Origin: Planctomycetales bacterium
Lineage (GTDB): Bacteria > Planctomycetota > Phycisphaerae > SM23-33
DNA length: 14,129 bases
Assembly (NCBI GenBank): GCA_030642005.1
Contig: DAOWOP010000057.1
Location: forward strand, 1-14,129
Reading direction: 5' to 3'
Notes under the pieces: model-generated
Told to the model about the DNA's origin: nothing
Seen by the model: only the letters and a program-made list of their open reading frames with translations
The model's database searches: none
Part shown: positions 1-8,025 of the stretch, in pieces
How the letters are laid out: the number at the start of each line of letters is the position of its first letter
Numbering within the stretch: the stretch's first letter is position 1
Translations under genes and position numbers: made by a program

Positions 1-60
1 AAAAAGGACCTCGGAAACCACAAGTGCTTGTCGCCTAAAGAGTTGTGAATTTCTAAAACT

Positions 61-145
61 TTCCTAAACTTTCCCAATCTTTCCCATTCGTTCCGAATCG
101 TTCCGAATCGTTCCGAATTGTTCCGAATTGTTCCGAAAGATTCCG
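61..145. repeat. Tandem decamer array, consensus TTCCGAATCG
   Basis: Eight 10-nt units and part of a ninth run in perfect phase, each starting TTCC at 61, 71, 81 and so on. The central copies (91-130) are nearly identical (TTCCGAATCG or TTCCGAATTG) and the outer ones are degenerate. The array lies 34 nt downstream of the dnaG stop codon. There are no spacers, so it is not CRISPR-like. The 60 nt to its left (1-60) show nothing I can identify. The array belongs in style with the phrase-like spacers seen between other genes in this window. On the minus strand it is an open frame, but that frame has no coding character of its own. Confidence 0.9.
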
Positions 146-178
146 GTGTCAATTTCACCAGAACATGCCGCGGGCGGA

Positions 179-1990
179 TTATCGTATTTTCGGTCGTCGC
201 CGCGGGTCGGGCTTTCGGGCTTCTTCGGAGATTTTTCGCAGCAGGTCGTTCCGGTCGGCGTCCGTGTCGGCTTTGAGTTGCTGCATCTGCTCAAGCCGGC
301 GGCGGCGAACAAGAACGTCGGCGGCGTCCGCGAGAGTCTGAGTGTAACTGCCTCGATCCTGGCCTGCGGACTGGAGGTCCGTAACAACCCTGCCCCATTG
401 CTCGGTCTCGCCCGCCGTCAACAGCGCCGTCATCTCCAGACGTGATTCGCCGGCCAGTCGCCAGAGATGCTCGGCAATGCTTTTCAGCAGCGGCTCGGCG
501 AACATCTCCGGGCTGATGCTGTCGCGGACCGACTCGAAAAGTTCCGGCTCATTAATCAGAACGCCGAGCAGCCATTGTTCCGCCCGGACGGTCGCTCCGC
601 CTGCATCCGCCTGCACGGCATCGGCCTGATCCGCAGGCCCGCCGGTGCGGCGAATCCGACGGGAAAGCCGACGCATCTGCTCGGAAACATCCGCCGGTGA
701 AAGCCCGACCAGTTCGGAAACCTTGCCTATCAACAAACCCTCCCTCAGCGCGTCAATCGAGCCGTAGGCTGACGACGAGACCACCAGGCGGAGGAATTCC
801 TCAAGGATGGCGCGTTTTTCCGGCAGCGTATCGGCACTGCGATAGGCATCAGCCCGACGGTTCCAGGCAAAGCCAAGGGCGTCGGGCGCCTCGGTGAGCA
901 GTTCGCGCACGGCATCGGCTCCGGCGGCGAGGACGTAATCGCACGGGTCTTTGACGGCTTGGCCCGCTATCCCGGCCTGCGGAACGGTGGCGACGCGGAC
1001 GTGAAGCCGCTGGGCGAGGAATATCTCGATAGCCCGTTCAGCGGCTGACTGACCGGCGATGTCGGCGTCGAAGACCAGCACAACCTCGCGGGCATATCGG
1101 CCCAGGAGGCGGACGTGCCGCTCCGTCAACGACGTGCCGAGCGTGGCTGCTACGTTTCCGATGCCTTCCTGAATGAGCATCAGTGCGTCGAGGTAGCCTT
1201 CGACGACGACGGCCTGGCCGGTACCGGAAATGGCGCGGGCCGAGAAGTTCAGCCCGTAGAGATTGGCGGACTTGTCGAACAGGACCGTCTCGGGACTGTT
1301 GAGGTATTTTGCCCGCTCGTCGGCAGCCATTGCCCGCCCGCCGAAGGCGATTACCTTGCCGGTTACGTCGAATATCGGAAATATCAGCCGATTGCGGAAC
1401 CGGTCGTAGGTCGAGCCGTCGTCGCGCTGCACCACAAGCCCAGCCGCCGTCAACTGCCTGTCGGTAAATCCCGCCCCGATGGCGGCTGAACGCAATGCCT
1501 CCCACGAGTCCGGCGCGTATCCGATCCCGAAACGCTTGATGGATTCGTCGGTGAGTTTTCGGCTGTGGGCGTAGGCCAGTGCGGCGGCGCCTTCGTCGGA
1601 GCCGAGCCGGTCCCGGAAGAAACGGGCGGCGAACGTCGTAAGTTTCACCAGCGTCTCGCCGGACAGGTTGGTATCGGTGCGTTGCGGCGTCCGGTCCTGC
1701 GGAACGGGGATGCCGGCGCGTTCAGCCAATTGACGGACCGCATCGGGGAAAGTTGCCTTCTGGATTCCCATCAGGAACTGAAAGACGCTCCCGCCGGCGC
1801 CGCAGGCGAAGCATTTGTAAATCTGCTTGGCCGGCGAGACGTACATGCTCGGGCGGTGGTCTTCGTGGAACGGGCAAAGCCCGACGAACTCCTTGCCGCG
1901 CTTCTTGAGCGCAACGTATTGGCCGACCACATCGACAATGTCGGTGGCCTGCTGAACCTGGTTGACGAATCTTTCAGAAAAACGCGCCAT
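179..1990 (-). CDS. dnaG: DNA primase DnaG
   Basis: This is the replicative primase, which lays RNA primers for the lagging strand with the DnaB helicase. The protein has 603 residues, a normal size for the family. The N-terminal CHC2 zinc-binding motif is visible as C39, H42, C60 and C63 (CPFH, then CFAC). The primase core follows, then the TOPRIM metal-binding elements: E264 in VVEGYLDAL, and D308/D310 in VFDADIAG. The C-terminal third (about 450-603) is the expected helicase-interacting region and is charged at the very end. The start ATG has AAGG seven bases upstream on the minus strand. It is the last of three minus-strand genes, after the zinc-ribbon protein and RNase HI, and is separated from rnhA by a palindromic spacer. 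In many bacteria rpoD follows dnaG; that would lie outside the window to the left. Confidence 0.97.
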   Translation of the reverse strand: MARFSERFVNQVQQATDIVDVVGQYVALKKRGKEFVGLCPFHEDHRPSMYVSPAKQIYKCFACGAGGSVFQFLMGIQKATFPDAVRQLAERAGIPVPQDRTPQRTDTNLSGETLVKLTTFAARFFRDRLGSDEGAAALAYAHSRKLTDESIKRFGIGYAPDSWEALRSAAIGAGFTDRQLTAAGLVVQRDDGSTYDRFRNRLIFPIFDVTGKVIAFGGRAMAADERAKYLNSPETVLFDKSANLYGLNFSARAISGTGQAVVVEGYLDALMLIQEGIGNVAATLGTSLTERHVRLLGRYAREVVLVFDADIAGQSAAERAIEIFLAQRLHVRVATVPQAGIAGQAVKDPCDYVLAAGADAVRELLTEAPDALGFAWNRRADAYRSADTLPEKRAILEEFLRLVVSSSAYGSIDALREGLLIGKVSELVGLSPADVSEQMRRLSRRIRRTGGPADQADAVQADAGGATVRAEQWLLGVLINEPELFESVRDSISPEMFAEPLLKSIAEHLWRLAGESRLEMTALLTAGETEQWGRVVTDLQSAGQDRGSYTQTLADAADVLVRRRRLEQMQQLKADTDADRNDLLRKISEEARKPDPRRRPKIR

Positions 1991-2001
1991 CGCTTCGCCT
2001 T

Positions 2002-2069
2002 GGTGAATCGGTGAATCAGTAAAAGATGGAGGCTTTGTTTTTCCTGATCAACTGATCAACCGATTTACC
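2002..2069. repeat. Palindromic phrase spacer between rnhA and dnaG
   Basis: Left arm 2002-2019 (GGTGAATCGGTGAATCAG) is an imperfect reverse complement of right arm 2052-2069; 15 of 18 positions match. Each arm is itself a short tandem phrase: GGTGAATC twice on the left, and CTGATCAA-type octamers on the right starting at 2044. The element fills the gap from just past the rnhA stop to 11 nt before the dnaG start. An RNA hairpin is possible on either strand. No terminator-type U-run follows the hairpin on the minus strand. Confidence 0.6.
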
Positions 2070-2071
2070 GG

Positions 2072-2518
2072 TCAACTGTTTTCTACTGCGTCTTCGACGT
2101 TACCCTTGAGGTTGATTGTCTGGTTGACGAGTTTATCGGCGGCGGTGTTTTCTTCCCGCCGGACGTGCCGGATGGTGAAACTGCGGAATTTTTCCCTCAA
2201 CCGGCAGGCTCGCTCGAACAGCGGTTTGAGTCCGGCGTTCTTCACGCGGTATTGCCCGTTCATCTGCCGGACCAGCAATTCCGAATCGCTGAGGACTTCG
2301 ACGTCATCGGCCTGGAGTTTATCGGCGGCGGCAAGACCCTCAAGCAGACCATGATATTCCGCTACGTTGTTTGTCGCCTTACCGAGGAAGAATCCACCCT
2401 CAAAAATGACGGTTCCGTCGTCGGCTGCTTTGATGACGACGCCCGCGCCGGCCGGTCCCGGATTACCACGCGCCCCGCCATCGATGTTTATCAAAACCGC
2501 AAATGCTTTGTTGCTCAT
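2072..2518 (-). CDS. rnhA: Ribonuclease HI family protein
   Basis: This protein is expected to hydrolyse the RNA strand of RNA:DNA hybrids, such as Okazaki primers or R-loops. All four acidic DEDD catalytic positions are visible in the 148-residue form: D13 (NIDGGARGNPG), E54 (NNVAEYHGL), D78 (LSDSELLV) and D128 (AADKLVN). It resembles the short reverse-transcriptase-like RNase HI type (as in the RNase domain of Mycobacterium Rv2228c) more than E. coli RnhA. I chose the ATG at 2518 because the fold begins immediately after it. The open frame extends upstream to 2620, but those residues overlap the zinc-ribbon gene and are not conserved-looking. No Shine-Dalgarno precedes 2518; the upstream 46 nt are repeat phrases. 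The gene sits between the zinc-ribbon protein gene and dnaG, a context that fits primer processing. Confidence 0.92.
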   Translation of the reverse strand: MSNKAFAVLINIDGGARGNPGPAGAGVVIKAADDGTVIFEGGFFLGKATNNVAEYHGLLEGLAAADKLQADDVEVLSDSELLVRQMNGQYRVKNAGLKPLFERACRLREKFRSFTIRHVRREENTAADKLVNQTINLKGNVEDAVENS

Positions 2519-2522
2519 AATA

Positions 2523-2560
2523 GTAGCCGGTAAGAAATCCGCAATCCGCAATCCGCAATT
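2523..2560. repeat. Short phrase spacer between zinc-ribbon gene and rnhA
   Basis: The gap holds GTAGCCGGTAA (2523-2533), then a heptamer ATCCGCA tandemly repeated about three times (from about 2537). The module GTAGCCGGTAA followed shortly by AAATCCG recurs at 4601-4631, at the carA end. There is no inverted partner within this short gap. The spacer covers the position where the ribosome binding site of rnhA would be expected. Confidence 0.6.
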
Positions 2561-2565
2561 CTTTC

Positions 2566-3315
2566 TCACGCCTTTTGCGGCGAGGTCTCTTTTTCCATGT
2601 ACAGGATTCTTCCGCAGCAATCGCAGAAGCGGATTTCATCTCGCGTTCGCAGCGCGTTGGCGTGCTCGGCGGTGATTGACATGTTACACCCGCCGCAGAT
2701 GTACTGGTACGGGGGCTTCCTGCCGACAACCTCGATTTTGGCCATTACGTCGCCGTCCCTGATAGCGGCGATGCGGTCGAAGACGCCAAGCGGTTTAGAC
2801 GGCACGGCCTCGGCGGCGGACTTACGCCTGGTCTGAAGATCGTCAAGCATGGCCTGGAGCCGGGTGGTTTCCTCGGCCGAGGTCTGCCTGATCTGTTCGA
2901 GGCTTTTTTCGGCCTGGGCGATCTGGTCTTCGACCTCTTCGGTCTCGGTGCGAACCTGATCGACCTCCTGCATCAGTTTTAAGGCCTTGTCTTCAAGTTT
3001 GGAATTATCGGCCTTGAGAGTGTTGAGCTGAGTCAGTACCGCGGCATATTCCTTGTTGGTCTTGGTAGAATTCAGAGTCTGACGGAGTTTGTTGACGTCC
3101 TCTTCTCTGCTCTTCAGTTCCAGTTCGACGGCGCCGGCTTCTTTCTGATGAGCGAGAACCTCATCGTGAAGCAACTGAAATTGCTGTCGCAACTCGTCAA
3201 CCCGCCTTTGCTGAACGGCCACAGCAGCACTGCTGCTGCTAAACTGCCTGCGAACGTCAGCGAGTTGGCGCTCGATTACCTGAAGGGCACGCATCGCCTC
3301 CAGCGTTTTTCCCAT
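2566..3315 (-). CDS. C4 zinc-ribbon coiled-coil protein (COG1579 family)
   Basis: The 249-residue protein is a long, highly charged coiled coil (about residues 5-170) followed by a C-terminal zinc ribbon. The zinc ligands are C207 and C210 (CGGC), then C231 and C234 (CDCC). This layout matches the COG1579 family, whose molecular role is poorly defined; the Helicobacter member (HP0958/FlgZ) is linked to flagellar gene control and RpoN stability. Genes of this family often sit beside an RNase HI gene, as here. I chose the ATG at 3315 over an in-frame start at 3339 because GAGGAG lies 6 nt upstream of 3315. It is the first gene of the minus-strand cluster and faces a divergent promoter region shared with carA. 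A cytoplasmic scaffold or adaptor role is likely, but this is inference. Confidence 0.88.
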   Translation of the reverse strand: MGKTLEAMRALQVIERQLADVRRQFSSSSAAVAVQQRRVDELRQQFQLLHDEVLAHQKEAGAVELELKSREEDVNKLRQTLNSTKTNKEYAAVLTQLNTLKADNSKLEDKALKLMQEVDQVRTETEEVEDQIAQAEKSLEQIRQTSAEETTRLQAMLDDLQTRRKSAAEAVPSKPLGVFDRIAAIRDGDVMAKIEVVGRKPPYQYICGGCNMSITAEHANALRTRDEIRFCDCCGRILYMEKETSPQKA

Positions 3316-3357
3316 ACACCGCTCCTCTTCAGTTATCAATTATCAATCGAATTACTT

Positions 3358-3387
3358 ATTATGCCACCAGTTGGCCGGGGAAATCAA
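3358..3387 (-). promoter_or_regulatory. Candidate sigma70 promoter for the zinc-ribbon/rnhA/dnaG cluster
   Basis: On the minus strand, TTGATT (3387-3382) and CATAAT (3363-3358) are separated by 18 nt. They match the sigma70 consensus at 4 of 6 and 5 of 6 positions. The -10 lies 42 nt upstream of the chosen start. The leader between them contains a short TTATCAA tandem (about 3332-3346). Confidence 0.45.
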
Positions 3388-3400
3388 GTTCTCTTAAAAT
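3371..3400 (+). promoter_or_regulatory. Candidate sigma70 promoter for carA
   Basis: TTGGCC (3371-3376) and TAAAAT (3395-3400) are spaced by 18 nt and overlap the divergent candidate promoter. The leader to carA would be about 70 nt. The -35 is weak and several AT-rich alternatives for the -10 exist between 3400 and 3420. Confidence 0.35.
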
Positions 3401-3427
3401 AATTATCTTATCATAATTGTACCCCGG
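3375..3427. promoter_or_regulatory. Nested palindromes in the divergent carA upstream region
   Basis: An inner inverted repeat AATTAT (3401-3406) / ATAATT (3413-3418), with a 6-nt centre, sits inside an outer pair CCGGGG (3375-3380) / CCCCGG (3422-3427). The position right after the candidate -10 of carA would suit an operator or leader hairpin. No known pyrimidine or arginine regulator site is recognised. Confidence 0.35.
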
Positions 3428-3478
3428 CTGGAAAGACACTAAACTTGCGTTTCCGGTAAAGAGGAAAAAGCACCCGAT

Positions 3479-4618
3479 ATGACAGAACGGACAAAAATCC
3501 AAACCAACAGACCGGCCATGCTGGCGACCGAGGACGGGACGATATTTACAGGCACAGCCTTCGGTGCGCCCGGCGAACGTGCCGGAGAGGTGGTCTTCAA
3601 TACCTCGATGACAGGCTACCAGGAGGTGTTGACCGACCCGTCATATCGCGGGCAGATCGTGGCGATGACGTATCCGCTCATCGGCAATTACGGCGTCAAC
3701 GCCGCCGATGCCGAGAGCCGAGGCCTCTGGCTGGAGGGGTTCGTCGTGAAGGAACTGTCCCGAATCACCAGCAACTTCCGGGCAGAGGCGGACCTCGACA
3801 CTTACCTGCGCGACCACGGCGTGTTGGGAATCGAAGGCATCGACACGCGGGAACTGACCAGGCGTCTGCGGACAGCCGGGGCAATGAAGGCCGTGATGAG
3901 CACCGAGGACCTCGACGCCGATTCGCTGGTAGCCAAGGCACAGTCCTCGCCGTCGCTTCAGGGACGCGACCTTGTTAAGACCGTAACCTGCGAAAAAACT
4001 TATCAGTGGGAACAGAACGGCGGGGCAAAGTCAGCGTTCCGCGTGGTGGTGCTCGACTGCGGCGTCAAGTACGGCATTTTGCGCCGGCTGCGATCGGCGG
4101 GGTGCGAGGTAATTGTCGTGCCGGCATCGACAGAGGCTGAACAAATAGTCGAGATGAACCCTGACGGGCTGATGCTCTCCAACGGCCCCGGCGACCCAGC
4201 GCCGGTAACAGGTGTAATTAAGACCGTTCGTGAGTTGATTGAAAACCCGCCGAGGAAAAAGCCTCTGCCGATCTTCGGCATCTGCCTGGGCCAGCAGATA
4301 CTCGCACTGGCGCTTGGCGGAAAGACCTATAAACTCAAATTCGGCCACCACGGTGCAAACCACCCGGTAAAAGACCTGCATACCGGCGGGGTGGCCATCA
4401 CGGTGCAAAATCACGGCTTCTGCGTCGATATCGACTCGCTTCCGGCCGGCGACGTGGAAATTACGCACATAAACCTGAACGACCAAACGCTCGAAGGCTT
4501 TCGCCACAAGCGACTGCCGATATTCTCGGTGCAGTATCACCCGGAGGCCTGCCCAGGCCCGCACGATGCGCAATATCTGTTCGATAGATTCATTAAATTG
4601 GTAGCCGGTAATCGGTAG
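3479..4618 (+). CDS. carA: Carbamoyl-phosphate synthase small (glutaminase) subunit
   Basis: CarA hydrolyses glutamine and channels ammonia to CarB, which makes carbamoyl phosphate for pyrimidine and arginine synthesis. At 379 residues it has the usual length. The N-terminal CPSase_sm domain runs from about 13 to 150. The class-I amidotransferase domain (about 187-375) shows nucleophile C269 in FGICLGQQ and the partners H354 and E356 in VQYHPEA. The start at 3479 has a GAGG motif 14 nt upstream, a long spacing; ATG 3518 (M14) is an alternative that begins at the conserved domain. No carB is present in the window. The last codons (VAGNR) are written in the repeat phrase GGTAGCCGGTAATCGG, so the neighbouring spacer appears to have overwritten the 3' end. 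guaA follows after 205 nt. Confidence 0.97.
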   Translation: MTERTKIQTNRPAMLATEDGTIFTGTAFGAPGERAGEVVFNTSMTGYQEVLTDPSYRGQIVAMTYPLIGNYGVNAADAESRGLWLEGFVVKELSRITSNFRAEADLDTYLRDHGVLGIEGIDTRELTRRLRTAGAMKAVMSTEDLDADSLVAKAQSSPSLQGRDLVKTVTCEKTYQWEQNGGAKSAFRVVVLDCGVKYGILRRLRSAGCEVIVVPASTEAEQIVEMNPDGLMLSNGPGDPAPVTGVIKTVRELIENPPRKKPLPIFGICLGQQILALALGGKTYKLKFGHHGANHPVKDLHTGGVAITVQNHGFCVDIDSLPAGDVEITHINLNDQTLEGFRHKRLPIFSVQYHPEACPGPHDAQYLFDRFIKLVAGNR

Positions 4619-4818
4619 CAGGTAAAATCCGAATATCGAATATCGCTCGTCAGGGCGGAGCCTGCCGTAGCCCGGAAATACGAAACAATATCGAAATACA
4701 AATGACCAAAATCCGAAACATAAAAAAAAACAAACATTCGTTTCTGGTAATCTGTGTTTTGAACATTAGAAAATTCGGATTTTGCGGTTTGACTATCGGC
4801 TACTGACTACGGACTACT
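4601..4818. repeat. Nested phrase-repeat spacer between carA and guaA
   Basis: The gap starts inside the carA 3' end with GTAGCCGGTAATCGGTAGC and continues with AATCCGAATATCGAATATCG-type phrases. An AT-rich stretch with nine consecutive A follows, and it ends with CTACTGACTACGGACTAC just before guaA. An exact 11-bp inverted repeat, CAAAATCCGAA (4707-4717) / TTCGGATTTTG (4774-4784), is nested inside the looser outer pairing of the GTAGCCG-type and CGGCTAC-type phrases. I see no purine riboswitch and no convincing promoter. This spacer covers the guaA ribosome binding region. Confidence 0.7.
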
Positions 4819-4823
4819 AAACT

Positions 4824-6362
<1,539 letters not shown>

Positions 6363-6367
6363 GAGAG

Positions 6368-6462
6368 GGACTTGGGACTTGGGATTAGGGACTAGGGAAA
6401 AACAGACGCAAAGACAACTGCTGTTGGTTGTTGCTAGTCCCAAGTTCCTGGTCCCTAATCCC
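6368..6462. repeat. G-tract / C-tract palindromic spacer between guaA and hisH
   Basis: Five GGG tracts (6368-6398) are separated by four-base loops ACTT, ACTT, ATTA and ACTA, which meets the usual four-tract G-quadruplex pattern on the plus strand. The C-rich partner CCTGGTCCCTAATCCC (6447-6462) can pair with 6382-6397 over 16 bases. Fifteen are Watson-Crick and one is G-U, with a 49-nt loop. The element starts 6 nt after the guaA stop and ends 8 nt before the hisH ATG. Hairpin and quadruplex would be mutually exclusive structures in the transcript. Confidence 0.75.
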
Positions 6463-6470
6463 TGATTGAA

Positions 6471-7085
6471 ATGATTGCTATCATTGATTATGGACTTGGG
6501 AACCTTCGGAGCGTTCAGTGCGCCTTGCGGCGGGTGGGCGCTGAGTCGGTGATAACTTCCGATGCCGGCGAGATCGCCGCCGCCGACGGCGTAGTACTGC
6601 CCGGCGTCGGAGCGTTCTGGCGGGCGATGGAGAACCTGCGCAAAGGCGACCTGATGGAGGTCGTGCAGGAAACATCGCTAAACGGCAAGCCGTTGCTGGG
6701 TATCTGTTTAGGGATGCAATTGCTGTTCAGCGAAAGCGATGAGCATGGCCGGCACGAGGGACTTGGAATCATCCCCGGAAAGGTCAAACGCTTCACCGAG
6801 TCGCTGCTTAAAATCCCGCACATGGGATGGAACGAGATTCAACAGCAAAACCCCTCGCTGCTGTTTGAGGGTGTCGGAGACGGAGCATTTTTCTACTTCG
6901 CCCATTCGTATTATGTGATTCCTGACGAACCCGCCGCCGTTATCGGTTCGACCGATTACGGGACGACCTTCGCCTCGGCCGTCCATGCCGGCAATGTCTT
7001 CGGAGCGCAGTTCCATCCCGAACGCTCCGGGGCGGTGGGACTAACAATGCTGCGTAATTTTTGCAGGTTATGTCAAACAGATTGA
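6471..7085 (+). CDS. hisH: Imidazole glycerol phosphate synthase glutaminase subunit HisH
   Basis: HisH releases ammonia from glutamine and passes it through the HisF barrel in the fifth step of histidine synthesis. The 204-residue protein begins with the family signature IDYGLGNLRSV. The class-I triad is visible: C79 in LGICLGMQLLF, then H182 and E184 in AQFHPERSG. GVGAF (46-50) is the usual oxyanion-side motif. The start codon is at the exact family start. The sequence just before it (CCTGATTGAA) has no Shine-Dalgarno and belongs to the G/C-tract spacer. hisF, its obligate partner, follows after a 109-nt palindromic spacer. No other his genes are in view, so the histidine genes are probably dispersed in this genome. 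Confidence 0.97.
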   Translation: MIAIIDYGLGNLRSVQCALRRVGAESVITSDAGEIAAADGVVLPGVGAFWRAMENLRKGDLMEVVQETSLNGKPLLGICLGMQLLFSESDEHGRHEGLGIIPGKVKRFTESLLKIPHMGWNEIQQQNPSLLFEGVGDGAFFYFAHSYYVIPDEPAAVIGSTDYGTTFASAVHAGNVFGAQFHPERSGAVGLTMLRNFCRLCQTD

Positions 7086-7187
7086 ACCACAGAGGTCACA
7101 GAGAACACGGAGAGTAAAAAAAGAGAAAAGAATTACCAGTAAGAACGAGAAAAAAATACCTCTGTGATCTCTGTGTTCTCTGTGGTT
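7085..7187. repeat. ACCACAGAG palindromic spacer between hisH and hisF
   Basis: The left arm (7085-7112) is three tandem nonamers of the form ACCACAGAG, GTCACAGAG, AACACGGAG, and begins at the last base of the hisH stop codon. The right arm (about 7160-7187) is the reverse complement with three units and ends 7 nt before the hisF ATG. The arms match at 24 of 28 positions. The 47-nt loop is purine-rich (A/G). The whole element fills the gap and covers the hisF ribosome binding region. Confidence 0.8.
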
Positions 7188-7194
7188 AGAAACG

Positions 7195-7962
7195 ATGTTA
7201 GCAAAACGAATAATACCGTGTCTGGACGTCAAGAATGGCCGGGTCGTCAAGGGCCGATCGTTTGTGAACCTGCGCGATGCGGGCGATCCGGTCGAGGCCG
7301 GCAAGCAATACAGCGACGCCGGGGCCGATGAACTGGTCTTTCTGGACATCACCGCTACGCTGGAAGCCCGCAAGACGATCCTGGCTTTGGCTGCACGGGT
7401 GGCCGATGAGGTGTTCATCCCGTTCACCATTGGCGGGGGGGTTTCGACCATTGCCGACGCCCGTGGCCTGCTGAGCGCGGGAGCAGAGAAAATTTCAATC
7501 AACACCGCCGCCGTGAAAAACAAACCTCTTATAACCGAGGTGGCCGAGGCCTTCGGCAACCAGGCCGTCGTCGTTGCCATTGACGCTAAACGACAAGCCG
7601 GAAAGAACGGTCAATGGTGGGAAGTTTTCATCAGCGCCGGTACGACACCGACGGGTCTGGACGTAATCGAGTGGGCCAAAGAAGTCGAGGAACTCGGCGC
7701 AGGCGAGATAATGTTGACCTCGATAGACTCCGACGGCCACACCGCCGGCTACGATATCAAACTGAACGCCGCCGTTAACGAGGCGGTCTCTATACCGGTC
7801 ATCGCTTCCGGCGGCGCCGGCGGGCCTGAAGACATGCTGACCGTCCTTACCGAAGGCAAAGCCGACGCAGCACTGGCTGCATCCATCTTCCACTACGGAA
7901 CCTACTCCATCGCTGATGTAAAGGACTACCTGCGCAATCATGGCGTGCACGTGAGAAGTTGA
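7195..7962 (+). CDS. hisF: Imidazole glycerol phosphate synthase cyclase subunit HisF
   Basis: HisF is the (beta-alpha)8 barrel that uses HisH-derived ammonia to convert PRFAR into imidazole glycerol phosphate and AICAR, feeding histidine and purine synthesis. The 255 residues are of family length. Catalytic D11 (PCLDV) and D130 (VAIDAKR) are present, as are K19, the ammonia-gate residues R5, E46 and K99, and the phosphate-binding ASGGAGG (204-210). The usual DGTKSGYD segment reads DGHTAGYD here, so Thr and Lys of that loop are changed. I see no other sign of inactivation. A short insertion after D130 (about 133-141) shifts later numbering by four relative to Thermotoga. There is no visible Shine-Dalgarno; the ATG sits behind the palindromic spacer. 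Confidence 0.97.
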   Translation: MLAKRIIPCLDVKNGRVVKGRSFVNLRDAGDPVEAGKQYSDAGADELVFLDITATLEARKTILALAARVADEVFIPFTIGGGVSTIADARGLLSAGAEKISINTAAVKNKPLITEVAEAFGNQAVVVAIDAKRQAGKNGQWWEVFISAGTTPTGLDVIEWAKEVEELGAGEIMLTSIDSDGHTAGYDIKLNAAVNEAVSIPVIASGGAGGPEDMLTVLTEGKADAALAASIFHYGTYSIADVKDYLRNHGVHVRS

Positions 7963-7984
7963 GATGTGAGTTTGATTTATCGCG

Positions 7985-8019
7985 AAACGGTAAGCCGCAC
8001 TTCCCGGGTTTTATCGTTT
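7985..8019. other. Weak hairpin downstream of hisF
   Basis: AAACGGTAA (7985-7993) can pair with TTATCGTTT (8011-8019), with one G-U pair and a 17-nt loop. No clear T-run follows, so it is at best a weak terminator or 3' stabilising hairpin for the carA-hisF unit. It lies just upstream of the candidate tig promoter. Confidence 0.3.
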
Positions 8020-8025
8020 GGGGCG

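Noticed and set aside
61..145. CRISPR array
   Set aside because: Units are 10 nt with no unique spacers between them and no cas genes nearby.
64..387. 107-codon minus-strand open frame through the decamer array
   Set aside because: Its start overlaps dnaG in another frame and its end is just translated repeat. No ribosome site or homology-like features.
1038..1505. 155-codon open frame overlapping dnaG in another frame
   Set aside because: Arg-rich translation typical of a frame-shifted GC-rich gene; dnaG in frame carries the CHC2 and TOPRIM motifs.
3211..3245. Trinucleotide repeat / hairpin (AGCAGC-ACT-GCTGCT) in the zinc-ribbon gene
   Set aside because: It lies in coding sequence for a Ser/Ala stretch (SSSSAAVAV) of the coiled coil and needs no other explanation.
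4619..4823. Purine riboswitch or other known leader upstream of guaA
   Set aside because: No conserved core was recognisable; the leader consists of short repeated phrases and an A-tract.
6368..6398. Telomere-like G-tract repeat
   Set aside because: It is internal, only five tracts long, and paired with a C-rich inverted arm in the same gap; it fits the phrase-spacer pattern.
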